Below the pieces are notes generated by a model. The model searched no databases and was not told where the DNA came from. It saw nothing but the letters and a program-made list of their open reading frames with translations. Positions 46,257 to 56,872 of a DNA stretch of 64,000 nt are shown here, piece after piece. Both the position numbers and the translations under genes were made by a program. This DNA is from Bacteroidota bacterium (GTDB taxonomy: Bacteria; Bacteroidota; Bacteroidia; Bacteroidales; Prolixibacteraceae): the NCBI GenBank assembly GCA_030698405.1, contig JAUYMU010000059.1, forward strand, positions 37,182 to 101,181. The letters run 5' to 3'. Within the stretch, counting starts at the first letter, position 1; the number at the start of each line of letters is the position of its first letter.

Positions 46257-49200
46257 TTATCCCAAATAACTGTCGATTTCATTCACCACAGCATCTTTGA
46301 GCGAACCGGCAAGCTGGCTCACTGACGGATAGGTAAATTTGATCTGGTCGAACGACAGATTCAATGGCGTATTCTTGTTGTATTTAAACGGAAATTCCAT
46401 ACCGAAAGGTGCATCTGGTTTAAGGGTCATGGAAGCGAACTCCCATTCCCACGATTTCGAGAGTGTTGTAACCAGTAATTCAACCTCACCGGTAATCTTG
46501 AATGCGCCTCTGAATGTGAGACTTGGCATAATTCCGATTTTTGCGATCCCATCCAGTTCAAAGCCATTTGCCGGGCTCCACGATAAAGTGCCCTTAAGGA
46601 TAGGCTGCGGAACTTCAAGCCGCAAAGCTGCACTCAAGTCAATTCCTCCACTGATGGAAGCGATCAGCAAACTGGCTTTTACACCAAACTCGACACCTGC
46701 TTTTATCTCGGCATAGGCGGGCATGTTGAAACTCATTCCACCCGTAATTTTCATTTCTTCAGGATGGGATGGATTGTATTTTACTTCAGCAAAAACATCA
46801 GAAAGATATCCACCGCCAATTTCGGCCTCTGCATCAAGATATCCCTTCACATAAATTTGGATAATCGGGATAGGCGTAGGAATGCTGATTGGAACTTTCA
46901 GCAATTGTTTTTTACGTTTGGGCAGTGGAGCGGGGAAAAGATTGAACCGTTTTGGCAGGTCAATTCTTCCAACTACTTCCACTTCACCATTGGGCAATAT
47001 ATTTACTCCGGCAGTTACTTTCAGGTCTTCCGTGATCTTCAGCGAAAGCTGACCACCGCCAAATACGGTATATTCTTCACTTTTCTTTCCTGAAGGGACT
47101 CCGTCAATTAATTCCTGGTTGGTTATCCCAAGCTTCAGTTTTCCTTCGAGCCGGTCCCGCTTATACTGCATGGAAGCATCGACAGTAAAAATATCGTTGA
47201 CGAACGCAAAGTTCACTTTCGAGTCAATTCCGGGAATGTCGGGTGTAACTGTACCGCTCCCCGAAAAATCATACACATTGTCTTTCTTGGCAATTTTCAG
47301 TTTCCCTTCGCCTTCTTTTATCCCCGGAAGTTTTTCTATTTTCACGCCACCTTCGATTTCGAATACATCTTTTCCGAAAACGATTTTCAGCGTAACCTCC
47401 TTAACCCCTTTAATGGTGGTTTCGGCTGTACCTTCAGCTTTCAGAACTTCATTGGCATATTCAACATGAATGTTTCCTGACTTTATTCCTTTTACCGAAT
47501 CCTTCTGCACTTCCAGATCGCCTTCTATTTTCCAACCATTCTCCCGGTCGTAAGCGGCTTTTACACCTGCTTTTTTTACTTTCCCCTTGAAAAGTTTTTC
47601 ATCGAAATTAAATTCCCCCGCAATTCCGAAACTACCGTCATCTTTGGCGGTCCCGCTTATTAGGCCAGTTCCGACACCTGTTATTTCGAAGAGAAGATCG
47701 CCCTCAACTTTGAAACCCTTGTTGCCCATCGAAACGGTGACTGCGGCCTGATTGATCACAAAGGGTTTGGGGAATTTATCGGACAGGTCGCCACTAACGA
47801 ATGTTTTTGAAAGCCTAATTTCGTCTTTATCAATGTAAAAATCTATTTCAACTCCTTTGATGATGCTGAGTGTTGGAATTATACGACCGCGTGCATACAA
47901 TCCATTTTTTTCATTAATGTCGGCCACGTCAATTTTAATGGGGCTCATTCCCTGGAGATCTAAACCTACTATCAATTGTTCCAACCCGCCTTTGCCACTC
48001 TGACCTTTGCGCTTGATACCTCCGCCATGAATTACCCCATCCATTTTATAAATGGGAATAATGATGTCCTTGGGTGTTAATTTCGAGCCGTAAGATCCAA
48101 ACTCGGCTTTCATGTTGCCAATTTCATCGCCGGTAGCCGCATTTTCATGTTCCTTGAAAGCGCCTTTTGAAAGTTTGATAGAATCACCCTTCTTTTTCGC
48201 CAGATTTTCAAGTTTAGATATTTTGATTGCCTTTCCGCCAATTTCAGAAGTATAAATGATTTCATCTCCCTTTGTGCCATTCAAATCCTTTAGATCTTTG
48301 AGTGGTTTCAGACCTTTTAGTTGATCCCCGACTTTTATCTCTTTCTCTGTCCAGCGCTGGTTTTCATCTTTCTTGTATGTGGGAAGATTGTATTTCACTT
48401 TGGTAAAGCGCAGGCTGTATTTTTTTTTGATCCCCTCAATATCTCCTTTTATTTCTACCTCTTCATCCGATGATTTGTCTTTTATTTTTTTCAATGTAAT
48501 GACCTCAGCAACTTTCGATTCTATGTGAGTCGCAATGGCTGCACCCGACGATCTGTTGGCCGAGAACTGCACCAGTTCCATGTTGGTCATTTCATTTTGT
48601 CCACCAAGCTGCAATTCCTTTACATGATCAACATCGAATGCCGTAGCCATTCCATTTCTTGTCCATTTGGGAATGATGGCATTTTCAACCAGATCGTCCA
48701 CCGTACCGAACAAATTCTGACTTCCGCTTTTACCAAACGATTGCTTGAAGAAATAAACAGTTTTACCATTGATGGCTTTTGATACCGCGTCGCTCGCCTT
48801 TGTTTTCTTTTCAACTGTTGATTTTACATCGCCCCGCACACTATCCATCCACAAAATAGCCTGTGGCTTTTTTCTTGCTTCGGTTTCATCATCTTCCTGA
48901 ATTTCGTAGGCATCTTTCCGTTTATATCCGGCAACTCTTTCAAGGTTTTCTCCAATGTGTGTTTTACTATACTCTTTGAAAGTGGGTAGTTGAATTTCAG
49001 GAAATATTATTGCCTTGGGACTTTTCGAACTATCAAGGACAGGGTCTTTTGCAGAGGATGATTTTTTGGGAGCCGGAGCGCGTTGTACCAATTTTCTGCC
49101 TATTGCTCCCGTTTGCTGCACCGTATGTGTCAGTTCGTGGGCAAGCAAATGTTTTCCTGAAGATGTTTCCGGATTGTATTTTCCTTCGTCAAAATAAATG

Positions 49201-50348
49201 TCCTGTCCGTGGGTAAATGCCTGGGTGTTCAGGTCTTTGTTCATTTGTTGCGCTGCATTGTCAGTATGAATGCGTACCCCGCTGAAATCGTTTCCGAACC
49301 CGCTTTCCATCTCGCTACGTGTTGAATGGTCGAGCGGGTTTCCGCTTCCTTTTGAAGCGTTTATTTTATTTTCAATGGAAGGAGAAGCTTCATTATTACT
49401 TCCTGAATTTTCCTTTTTCTGAACATCGCCTGCAGTCGCCTCATTGTGCAAAGCAGTAAAGAATCCGCGGTAAGCTTTCATCGGACGTTTGTTCTCGATG
49501 ATTTCACTTTGCAAACCGCTGTTGCCGTCAATACTGTGAACTATATCGCCCTCTACTTTTACAATGATTGCGTGATGCTGGTTGGCATCCATATAACCAA
49601 TGTCACCAGCTTGCGGCGATTCCGTTTGCTTCAGTTTGCCAAAAGCGCTAACACCTTTTCCCATTTGCCAGGTGCCGATATCAATGCCCGCTTTTTTGAT
49701 ACAATACACCGCGAAGATTCCGCACCACGATGGCAGTCCCGGCGTGACATACTTTATCACATCATCTTCCCAAACGCCGGGAGCCGCAAGGTGAAAAATT
49801 TCAAGCAATGTTTCATGGCCAAAACGTAACTGTTTTCCCCCATCGCCCGGAAGTCCCTCTTTCGCTTTTACCTTCCCCAATTTCGATCGTGCAATCGAAA
49901 CAATGGTTTCACCTTTGCTCATATTGCCGGATGATGCATCATTTTCGCTCCTGAAAACCCGTTCACCTTCATCATTTTCAGGATACATGCTTTTTTGCAC
50001 ATCGGGCTCACCGTCACTTTCAAACATCGGCTTGCGTTGCAGAGTTGCTCCTTCTTCCTGATTTTGTTCCTCTTCTTTTTTATCGAGTTTTTCATCGGTC
50101 GACTTGTCAACAGCTTTTGCCTGCGTGACGGGCGTATTATTCGCTTTTTTGCTGACTAATTTTTCCGCCATAGCATCGGCTTGCTGTTCGTATTTGTCGC
50201 CGCGCTGCCCCACACTGAGTTTAGCCTGAATGCCATTGGTTTTAAAAAAAGAATCCTCCTGACCACGGGGAAAGAACTGTTTCCCAATGCCCGAATGATC
50301 TTTCGGGTGCCGGGTATTTGAAGGCGGTGATATAACAGTTTCTTTCAT
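46257..50348 (-). CDS. Giant multidomain DUF4157 protein, candidate eCIS effector
   Basis: 1363 residues, no signal peptide. An N-terminal GQRGDKYEQQADAMAEKLV motif (47-65) resembles the leader of other DUF4157 cargo. Residues about 145-300 form a CHAP/cysteine-amidase-like domain with Cys209 (PSWCGIFAVYC) and His258/259 (ANQHHAIIVKV). DUF4157 (about 334-414) has HELTH at 404-408. An HNH-like motif, FDVDHVKELQLGGQNEMTNM (571-590) with Asn598 further on, suggests a nuclease. The last 550 residues are glycine-rich beta strands without a known family. It lies 97 bases after the tape-measure-family gene. Cargo status is inferred from the domain set and cluster. Confidence 0.82.
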   Translation of the reverse strand: MKETVISPPSNTRHPKDHSGIGKQFFPRGQEDSFFKTNGIQAKLSVGQRGDKYEQQADAMAEKLVSKKANNTPVTQAKAVDKSTDEKLDKKEEEQNQEEGATLQRKPMFESDGEPDVQKSMYPENDEGERVFRSENDASSGNMSKGETIVSIARSKLGKVKAKEGLPGDGGKQLRFGHETLLEIFHLAAPGVWEDDVIKYVTPGLPSWCGIFAVYCIKKAGIDIGTWQMGKGVSAFGKLKQTESPQAGDIGYMDANQHHAIIVKVEGDIVHSIDGNSGLQSEIIENKRPMKAYRGFFTALHNEATAGDVQKKENSGSNNEASPSIENKINASKGSGNPLDHSTRSEMESGFGNDFSGVRIHTDNAAQQMNKDLNTQAFTHGQDIYFDEGKYNPETSSGKHLLAHELTHTVQQTGAIGRKLVQRAPAPKKSSSAKDPVLDSSKSPKAIIFPEIQLPTFKEYSKTHIGENLERVAGYKRKDAYEIQEDDETEARKKPQAILWMDSVRGDVKSTVEKKTKASDAVSKAINGKTVYFFKQSFGKSGSQNLFGTVDDLVENAIIPKWTRNGMATAFDVDHVKELQLGGQNEMTNMELVQFSANRSSGAAIATHIESKVAEVITLKKIKDKSSDEEVEIKGDIEGIKKKYSLRFTKVKYNLPTYKKDENQRWTEKEIKVGDQLKGLKPLKDLKDLNGTKGDEIIYTSEIGGKAIKISKLENLAKKKGDSIKLSKGAFKEHENAATGDEIGNMKAEFGSYGSKLTPKDIIIPIYKMDGVIHGGGIKRKGQSGKGGLEQLIVGLDLQGMSPIKIDVADINEKNGLYARGRIIPTLSIIKGVEIDFYIDKDEIRLSKTFVSGDLSDKFPKPFVINQAAVTVSMGNKGFKVEGDLLFEITGVGTGLISGTAKDDGSFGIAGEFNFDEKLFKGKVKKAGVKAAYDRENGWKIEGDLEVQKDSVKGIKSGNIHVEYANEVLKAEGTAETTIKGVKEVTLKIVFGKDVFEIEGGVKIEKLPGIKEGEGKLKIAKKDNVYDFSGSGTVTPDIPGIDSKVNFAFVNDIFTVDASMQYKRDRLEGKLKLGITNQELIDGVPSGKKSEEYTVFGGGQLSLKITEDLKVTAGVNILPNGEVEVVGRIDLPKRFNLFPAPLPKRKKQLLKVPISIPTPIPIIQIYVKGYLDAEAEIGGGYLSDVFAEVKYNPSHPEEMKITGGMSFNMPAYAEIKAGVEFGVKASLLIASISGGIDLSAALRLEVPQPILKGTLSWSPANGFELDGIAKIGIMPSLTFRGAFKITGEVELLVTTLSKSWEWEFASMTLKPDAPFGMEFPFKYNKNTPLNLSFDQIKFTYPSVSQLAGSLKDAVVNEIDSYLG

Positions 50349-50361
50349 TGATTATATTTTT

Positions 50362-50428
50362 AACCACATAGGCACATAGGGCACATAGTTTTCTATTGGT
50401 CTATGTGTACTATGTGAACTATGTGGTT
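50362..50428. repeat. AACCACATAG fold-back repeat inside the eCIS operon
   Basis: AACCACATAG at the left end and CTATGTGGTT at the right end enclose further GCACATAG and CTATGTG copies, giving a long hairpin. It occupies the gap between the tape-measure-family gene and the giant DUF4157 gene. A close relative lies at 57020-57085. Confidence 0.75.
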
Positions 50429-50445
50429 ATTTTTCATTGTATTTT

Positions 50446-51927
50446 TCATTGCCATTCAACATACAGGGCGTTTTTCATCCATGGCAGTTTAAAGATGGAA
50501 TACCCCCACGGAAGGAAACTTAACAGCACATCCTGAGCTTTGCTTTCAATAATTAACCGGTCCTGAAAATCGTTCAGGATTAACTTTCCTTCTCGTTGAA
50601 GGAATCCTTCACGCAATCCATCGGGCGATGTGTTTTTTAATGCGCTCCAATGTTTGATGGCAGCCTTCAGCAATGCTTCGCTTTCGTTTTTCATTTCTAT
50701 GCTGAGGGTTACTTCTCTGGCAATCGGCAAATCCAAATCCCAGCCGCACAGAAACTTCTCCGTAATTAGTTCATATTCCGGCGCAAGTTCCTGTTTTGAT
50801 GCAAGGTAATGTAACAGATGAACAGCCGTGGTTTGCGATTCGATGTCTTTAAATTTTCCATCCGCCAGCAATTCAAAGTCAGCAAAAAATGAACTAAGGA
50901 AAGGATGTAACAATACCAATCCGGCGTTGTCTACAAAAATCCCCTCTTCTTCCTCTTCATGCTTTTTTGCTGTTTTACTGATTCCTTTTTCCTGATTTTC
51001 AATCATCTTTTCCGAATCCTGAAAATCTAAATCCTGTTGATTTTTTACAGGCTCTGATTTGATGTTCAGTCTAATTTCATTGATAAGGAGTTTAAATTCC
51101 TGCTGATCTTCTGCATCAGGAAAAGTAAAGTCAGCTGAAAATTCGTCTAAAATATTCTTCAGTTGTTGTGCTGAAAATACTCCCTTTTGACTTACTATTT
51201 GACTGATAATTCTTTTGAATAATACTTGTTGCGGTTTAGAGAAGAGATATCCTTCTGTTTTTTTTCTTTCAAACAATTTCTGCAACAAACTAATAATCCT
51301 TGCGGACATTTTGTCTTCGACAAATCCTCTCAGCGCTTTGGGAGATGAAAAAAGGACCGGAAAAATGTTTTGAAAAATAAAGGGAAGCGAGTACTGATTC
51401 AGCAATCGTTCGAGTGCAGTATCATTTTCGATGAGTAAACTGATCAAACGTTCCTGAAATTCAGGAGCAGAATGACTGAGTATCTGCGATAAATTTTGCT
51501 CATGCAGTAATTCACCTGACTTTTCGCTCCACCACGGAAGTCGTCCTGTTTCAAGAAAATAAAGAAAGCTTTCTAATGCCGATTGTTCCCTGGTAAATGT
51601 TATCACCTTTTCATCATCGGGTTGGTCATTTGCCAATTGGAGTGGCTCTATTAATTTCTCTGTTTTTTCATGAAAAAGCTGAAATAGTGATGTTGAGAAT
51701 TCTTTTTCAAAATTTTCTACTGATATATTTTCCAGATTGATATTCAGTTGATTCAATTGAATATGTTCGTCAATTGGGACAAGCGTATCCAGATATTTCT
51801 CCAGTTTCGGTAGTATTTCATTGTAAATCAACCTCACCGCATCCTCCTTAACCTGATTGGCCAAACGCATTTCGGGCACGTCGATTTCCAGATTTACCCG
51901 GTGGATGATATGACTGTTACCTGCCAT
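50446..51927 (-). CDS. Contractile injection system tape-measure-family protein (CIS_TMP)
   Basis: 493 residues. The N-terminal SHIIHRVNLEIDVPEMRLAN and YLDTLVPIDEHIQLNQLNIN patterns and the VDNAGLVLLHPFLSSFFADF motif near residue 330 are hallmarks of the CIS_TMP family found in Afp-like clusters. Family members are annotated as tape measure proteins that set the particle length, although 493 residues is short for that alone. Its start overlaps the upstream stop by one base (TAATG), so the two are coupled. A hairpin separates it from the next gene. Confidence 0.82.
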   Translation of the reverse strand: MAGNSHIIHRVNLEIDVPEMRLANQVKEDAVRLIYNEILPKLEKYLDTLVPIDEHIQLNQLNINLENISVENFEKEFSTSLFQLFHEKTEKLIEPLQLANDQPDDEKVITFTREQSALESFLYFLETGRLPWWSEKSGELLHEQNLSQILSHSAPEFQERLISLLIENDTALERLLNQYSLPFIFQNIFPVLFSSPKALRGFVEDKMSARIISLLQKLFERKKTEGYLFSKPQQVLFKRIISQIVSQKGVFSAQQLKNILDEFSADFTFPDAEDQQEFKLLINEIRLNIKSEPVKNQQDLDFQDSEKMIENQEKGISKTAKKHEEEEEGIFVDNAGLVLLHPFLSSFFADFELLADGKFKDIESQTTAVHLLHYLASKQELAPEYELITEKFLCGWDLDLPIAREVTLSIEMKNESEALLKAAIKHWSALKNTSPDGLREGFLQREGKLILNDFQDRLIIESKAQDVLLSFLPWGYSIFKLPWMKNALYVEWQ

Positions 51928-54900
51928 TATTTAGGGAATTTGCCCAAATCCTGGATGAGTGTATTCAATGAAGTGATGAGTATAGCGAGCTGTGAAAGGA
52001 AGTTCTTTCTAAAATCAATCGCCTCATTTTCAAGCTTGTTCTGTAAATCGAGTTCCGGATAACTTATGAGAAGTTGCAACGTTGAGCCATGGAATAATTC
52101 CAGGTTCTTCCGAATCACCGATAAGTCTTTATCATTAATTGTTTTATCGCAGCGCACCAGATTGAGCATGAGCATGAGTAATGCTCTCAAAATCTCTTCC
52201 AGAATCCGGGCAATATCAGGAATTCTCGGGCTAACCTTAAAGCCATAAATTTGGTTCAACAGATCTGAAATACTTCCAATAAGTGCCGTTTTTTGATTGG
52301 GATCGGTGGAGTTTAAAGCGTTCAAGGCCTTCTCAAAAATACTTAATGAATTGTTATAAATTGGGAGAAGCAAGGTGTTTCTTGTTTTCTGCACCCGAAT
52401 TAGCATTTCAGGCGTGTTTAATTCCCCGATTTTCCTATTTATAAATTCTGTAACAAGCGCTGTACACGGGTTCTCTACTTCACCATTCGGTACCTCGGTA
52501 CTTACCACACCTCTTGAGTTGCAAGGATCATCCTTTAAAGTGACGGTGGCAACAATTACGCTGATTTTAAGCTCTCTAAGTAGTTTAATGTCAAATTCAA
52601 GCGTGAATTCATTTGTGTTGTCCACTATAATTTCAGGATGTGCCTTGTCGAAATTCCAGATATAGGTTTGCTTACCGAAAATGTTTTCATTGGTATTGTT
52701 TTTATATTGGATAAACAACTTATCAGGGCTGGTATCCATGAATTGGGAACTCAGCAATATTTCGACCGGTCGGGTAACCACAATTGTACAATCGGTGGGC
52801 ATACCGCCTACTGTAAATGTGATGGGTTTCAACAAACTTTGTGTCGGAACTTTGCGGGTATCAAAAGCCGGAGCATCTTTCATGATAACTGCCTCAGGCG
52901 CTTCGGGCGATTCAATCAGCGCTCCTTTTGGTGAATATTTGGTAAACGGAATTTCACCTTTGTTGCTGCATACTCTTGATTCGGGCAAGGCAAGTTCAGG
53001 AGAAGCAAATGGAATGAATGGCACTGTATTTACTTCAGAAGTTTTTGTGCAGGGCCCATTTGTAACAATCAGTTCCGCTGTAATTTTATCGAGATTCATT
53101 TCTGCGAGCGCAAGCTTGTCGAAAGTAATTTTGACTTCTTTTCCTGAAGCAGTTTGACCATCGTTGAATTTCCAGGCGTAAGTAAAATCTTCGGAAGTAT
53201 TGTTCGGATTGGCAGTAAAAGTGACGATTATTTCCTGTTGAAACGGTGTGTCATCCAGTTCTAATGAGTGTTGAATTATGGCTTCAGGATGCTTAAACAC
53301 TGTAATGAGACACGTGGTATCTTGTCCGTTTACTTTAAAGCCGATCTGAACACTTTTTTGAGCGGCAGTAAATGCGATAAGCGTAGGATCAAAATAAGTA
53401 AACCCATCGGCGAGAACTTTAACCGTAGCAGCAAACGCGGCATCTTTGGTTTCCACTTTGCCATCTGTGGGAGTGATGCCGAATTTCAAAGGATCTACAT
53501 TGCTGCAAACCTGTTCGGCTGGCAATGTGAGAGAAACCTGTTCAACTGGTTTTTCTTTTTCAATAATGAAAGCCACCGGCGGACATTTAGAACAGCACAA
53601 ATAAGGCAGGCAGAAATCGGCAATCACAATATCAGCCACTGGCTGGCTTATTTCCCTGCAAATAATTTTACTGATAGCGGTTATTTTTGTGTTCAGTTCC
53701 TTGATCACAAATTCTGAATAGGCGCTGCCGCGTTCAATCTTATTTTTCGAAAAGAAAAGTCCAAGTTCTTCTTCCCTGTTGATGGTTTCATCGTTACTAA
53801 CTATGTGTAAAGCAAACGAATCAATGTCCTTGTATTGCGATTCTACAACTGCGCTGACTTTGCTGGCAGCACGCTCTTTTTCAAGCTTCCTGTCAGCAGA
53901 TAAATTGGTAAATGCCGATTGGGTTGTGGTATCTTTTGGAGCGCTGGCATATACAATTACAAAGGTTCCGCCTCGATGCGATCCTGCTTTGTGCTCCAGT
54001 CCGGGATGTTGTTCTGCATACTTCGAAAATGATAAACTCTGAAGAATCAGCGCTTTCCGGCGTTCTATCTCGCGCATCACCACCTCCAATTTTTCGTTGC
54101 CGCAGCATAACTTTTCGAGGCGGTCAATCATATTCATATAATTCGATTCGAAACCACGCGATGAATAATTCCCTGTTCTGAAATAACTTTCCAGGCGCGT
54201 GCGCATGATCTTGATCCGTTTGCAAAAGCTTTGTGAGAAATTACGGTAATCGGTAATAAAATTCTGGGTGATTTCATTGATGTTGCCGGGCACAAAGCGC
54301 TGCATCACATTCAGGTGCCCAATGATTTGGGTTGGGTATTCGAAAACTACAAACCGCTCGTTTTCATTCAGGCTGTTCAATTCAGGATCGGCGGCGGCGA
54401 ATGTTCTGGCTTTCTCAGTAAACTCATCCACAGTGAGATTGTCCGTTTCCATCGCCTTCAGATAATATTTTCCGAAGGAGTCGGGATGATCGTCGATTTT
54501 AACCTTTACTGCGCGGTTAATTTCGTAAATCGGTTTTATAAACCGGTCGCAAAAATCAACTACCGGAGTTGCGGCGGCGAAAGCGCCGATATTATCGGTA
54601 AGCGTTTCTTTTGCTTCACGTGCGGCGGCAGTTTTCATGGTTATATCTGCCGTATTAAATAAATCTGATTTAATATCAGTTTTAAGAATGGTATTGTTAA
54701 TAATCCATGGTGGCTGACCTTCAGGAGCAATATACCGAATTATGTTTGTATGAGGCTTTGTTGGTTTGGCCGTAAAGCCTGAAAAAAATGATGATCCATC
54801 AGCAAGTACACAATTGATTTCAACCTGGAAGGCGTGCAAAATGGTATTCAGATCTTCAAACTGGCAGGCAAAATCATCCAGGTTAATGTCGGTAAGCTTT

Positions 54901-56423
54901 ACATCGCCCAACCTGACAGCCACGATATCAATCGGGACGCCTTTTTGGTTTTTAAGCTCATCCAGTTTGGTCAGCGCAGTTTTGTAATCTTTCCCAATGT
55001 GTCCTTCAATCCTGAAGAAGTCGTATTCATCAATGCTGTAATCGAGCGGGTTCAATGTTTCGTCGTTAACCGGCGCCGGATAAAGGTTCGCATTGTACGA
55101 AAGATTTAGTTTATCATTCGCTTTTAGCGCTTTCTGATAATTCCAATCCTGCGAAAGCAAAATAAAATTTTGATAGTAGAATGGAATAGCCCTGTCTTCC
55201 AATCGCCGATTGTAATCTACGGAAGGAGTAATCTTAATGCCATCCACTTCGTTTGGGTTGAAATTCAGTACCATCAGTTCAAGCCGGTCGAGCATACCAA
55301 TGGCTATATTCACTTCTTTTTTGTGATTGCTGACGGCTGGCGACGGATAGAATTGGTGCCTGTATTTTGGAGGTCGCGGCCCGTATTTAATATTTGGCTC
55401 GCCCAGCATGATGTGTTTTGGAAAAGCATATAAATTCGGGATACATTCGAAAGCGACACTGTAAATCTGATCCCGAAGTTCGTTGTAGGCCACCACAACA
55501 TCTTTGTAATAATCGTAGGTGTATTGCGCATGAAGCGCATTGGTGGCTGCGTTCAGATTTGTATTGAGTTTCTCGACGAGTTTGTTGATTTTGATTGAAT
55601 TGTCCCGGTCGATTAAAAATTTAAATGCGTTGTAAAGTTCAAGAATGGCAGTCGACAATGCGCTGCTGCCATTTTTTGCTGTAGTGAAATACGCGCCCGC
55701 CAATGCGGTACTTTGCGCGGTATTGGTATTATTCAGAATCACACGTTTTGGCCTGATAACCGGGAACGTGAAATATTTCTCGTATGCCTCGTAGTATTTA
55801 AGGTAGATGTCATCGCCAATTACTTCACCTGTGTCCAGATGTACGACTTTCTCCATATCGCTCTTCGAAATAAGGAGAACCATCGGTTTTGCAACCTGCC
55901 GTCTTCCAAGGTTGTCGCAATTGGTAGGGGTACATTTCTCCGGATTTTTAAGATAGTATTCGAGGTAAAGCAACCCTACCCAGTTGGTAATTTTGCTATC
56001 GAGTTCTTCCACCGAAAAGACTTCAGCCGAGGTGATCTTGTCTTTCTCATCGTCGGTCAGTAACTGAAATAGTTTGACTGATTTCTCCTCTGTTCCCTGC
56101 TTATAGTAGAAAGGATCATACTTTCCATTGTCGGGCTGAATGTACTCGGCAAAGTATTTGAAATTTGTCGCGCTCATTTTGAGCAGGTCGCCATCGGTGG
56201 TGACAGCAACTCCCTGGCTGAGGGAAATAGATTTGGCATTTCGCCTGAGATGCAGCCCGCAAACTATTCCGGTACCTATGAGGCAGGTACGTGTAATACG
56301 ATGCTGATCCTCAAAGAAATCAATGATCTCATTCAGTTGCACTTCGGTAAGCACCTGGTCTTTTACAAACCGGCTGTATTCGAGGTTCAGTATTCCGAGT
56401 TGAAGTTGCTGTTTGGTTGCCAT
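51927..56423 (-). CDS. Large eCIS-associated protein with duplicated PKD-like modules
   Basis: 1498 residues, no signal peptide; I recognise no named family for the first 900. A cysteine-rich DFCLPYLCCSKCPPVAF segment lies near residue 940. After it the pattern VCSN followed by a PKD/Ig-like unit (FTYAWKFNDGQ, then TYIWNFDKA) occurs twice, so residues about 960-1320 are an internal duplication. The C-terminal 180 residues are helical. It is coupled to the tape-measure-family gene downstream. Position after the baseplate genes suggests a structural part such as a fibre or baseplate extension; this is inference. Confidence 0.7.
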   Translation of the reverse strand: MATKQQLQLGILNLEYSRFVKDQVLTEVQLNEIIDFFEDQHRITRTCLIGTGIVCGLHLRRNAKSISLSQGVAVTTDGDLLKMSATNFKYFAEYIQPDNGKYDPFYYKQGTEEKSVKLFQLLTDDEKDKITSAEVFSVEELDSKITNWVGLLYLEYYLKNPEKCTPTNCDNLGRRQVAKPMVLLISKSDMEKVVHLDTGEVIGDDIYLKYYEAYEKYFTFPVIRPKRVILNNTNTAQSTALAGAYFTTAKNGSSALSTAILELYNAFKFLIDRDNSIKINKLVEKLNTNLNAATNALHAQYTYDYYKDVVVAYNELRDQIYSVAFECIPNLYAFPKHIMLGEPNIKYGPRPPKYRHQFYPSPAVSNHKKEVNIAIGMLDRLELMVLNFNPNEVDGIKITPSVDYNRRLEDRAIPFYYQNFILLSQDWNYQKALKANDKLNLSYNANLYPAPVNDETLNPLDYSIDEYDFFRIEGHIGKDYKTALTKLDELKNQKGVPIDIVAVRLGDVKLTDINLDDFACQFEDLNTILHAFQVEINCVLADGSSFFSGFTAKPTKPHTNIIRYIAPEGQPPWIINNTILKTDIKSDLFNTADITMKTAAAREAKETLTDNIGAFAAATPVVDFCDRFIKPIYEINRAVKVKIDDHPDSFGKYYLKAMETDNLTVDEFTEKARTFAAADPELNSLNENERFVVFEYPTQIIGHLNVMQRFVPGNINEITQNFITDYRNFSQSFCKRIKIMRTRLESYFRTGNYSSRGFESNYMNMIDRLEKLCCGNEKLEVVMREIERRKALILQSLSFSKYAEQHPGLEHKAGSHRGGTFVIVYASAPKDTTTQSAFTNLSADRKLEKERAASKVSAVVESQYKDIDSFALHIVSNDETINREEELGLFFSKNKIERGSAYSEFVIKELNTKITAISKIICREISQPVADIVIADFCLPYLCCSKCPPVAFIIEKEKPVEQVSLTLPAEQVCSNVDPLKFGITPTDGKVETKDAAFAATVKVLADGFTYFDPTLIAFTAAQKSVQIGFKVNGQDTTCLITVFKHPEAIIQHSLELDDTPFQQEIIVTFTANPNNTSEDFTYAWKFNDGQTASGKEVKITFDKLALAEMNLDKITAELIVTNGPCTKTSEVNTVPFIPFASPELALPESRVCSNKGEIPFTKYSPKGALIESPEAPEAVIMKDAPAFDTRKVPTQSLLKPITFTVGGMPTDCTIVVTRPVEILLSSQFMDTSPDKLFIQYKNNTNENIFGKQTYIWNFDKAHPEIIVDNTNEFTLEFDIKLLRELKISVIVATVTLKDDPCNSRGVVSTEVPNGEVENPCTALVTEFINRKIGELNTPEMLIRVQKTRNTLLLPIYNNSLSIFEKALNALNSTDPNQKTALIGSISDLLNQIYGFKVSPRIPDIARILEEILRALLMLMLNLVRCDKTINDKDLSVIRKNLELFHGSTLQLLISYPELDLQNKLENEAIDFRKNFLSQLAILITSLNTLIQDLGKFPK

Positions 56424-56471
56424 ATCGTGTGTTTTTTATTTTAATTTTTTAAACTTGGTTTTTCAAACATA

Positions 56472-56575
56472 CATGTCCGTCGGCTAAAGCCAGACGGCAA
56501 AGGATAGGCCTGCGAATGGGCAGTTTAGCCGATCAAATCGATATCCTTTGCCGTCACATGCATGTGACGGACATG
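56472..56575. repeat. Nested fold-back of the GTCCGTCGG dispersed family
   Basis: CATGTCCGTC (56472-56481) pairs with GACGGACATG (56566-56575), and GACGGCAAAGGATA (56493-56506) with its exact complement at 56542-56555. A 16-base perfect palindrome centres on 56560. Another palindrome, TGGGCTTTAGCCCA, follows at 56593-56606. This begins the 698-base gene-free gap 56424-57121; the small ORFs there are repeat DNA. Confidence 0.7.
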
Positions 56576-56872
56576 AGAAATTCCATTTCATATGGGCTTT
56601 AGCCCAATTGTTTCCTTTACCATGATATTCTTCAAAACCAATGAAAAGGCAAACAATTTGGAGAACCTGTACCGCGGGAAGGTGTCGCTGCTTAGCGACA
56701 GGTTGCTGCGGGTGGAGTTCATGGTTTCGCTGCCTGAGGAAACCTCCCTGCGGTTGAAGTTCAAAATTTTATTCATTGGCATATGTCGAATTTTACTTTC
56801 TATTTTTTAATGTATATCCCGTGTTCAAATTACATTGATTTTCTTTTCTTTAAACCTTATTTTTAGTTGGCT

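Noticed and set aside
56588..56810. Small ORFs on both strands in the eCIS gap
   Set aside because: They run through repeat palindromes and have no start site signal or recognisable domain.
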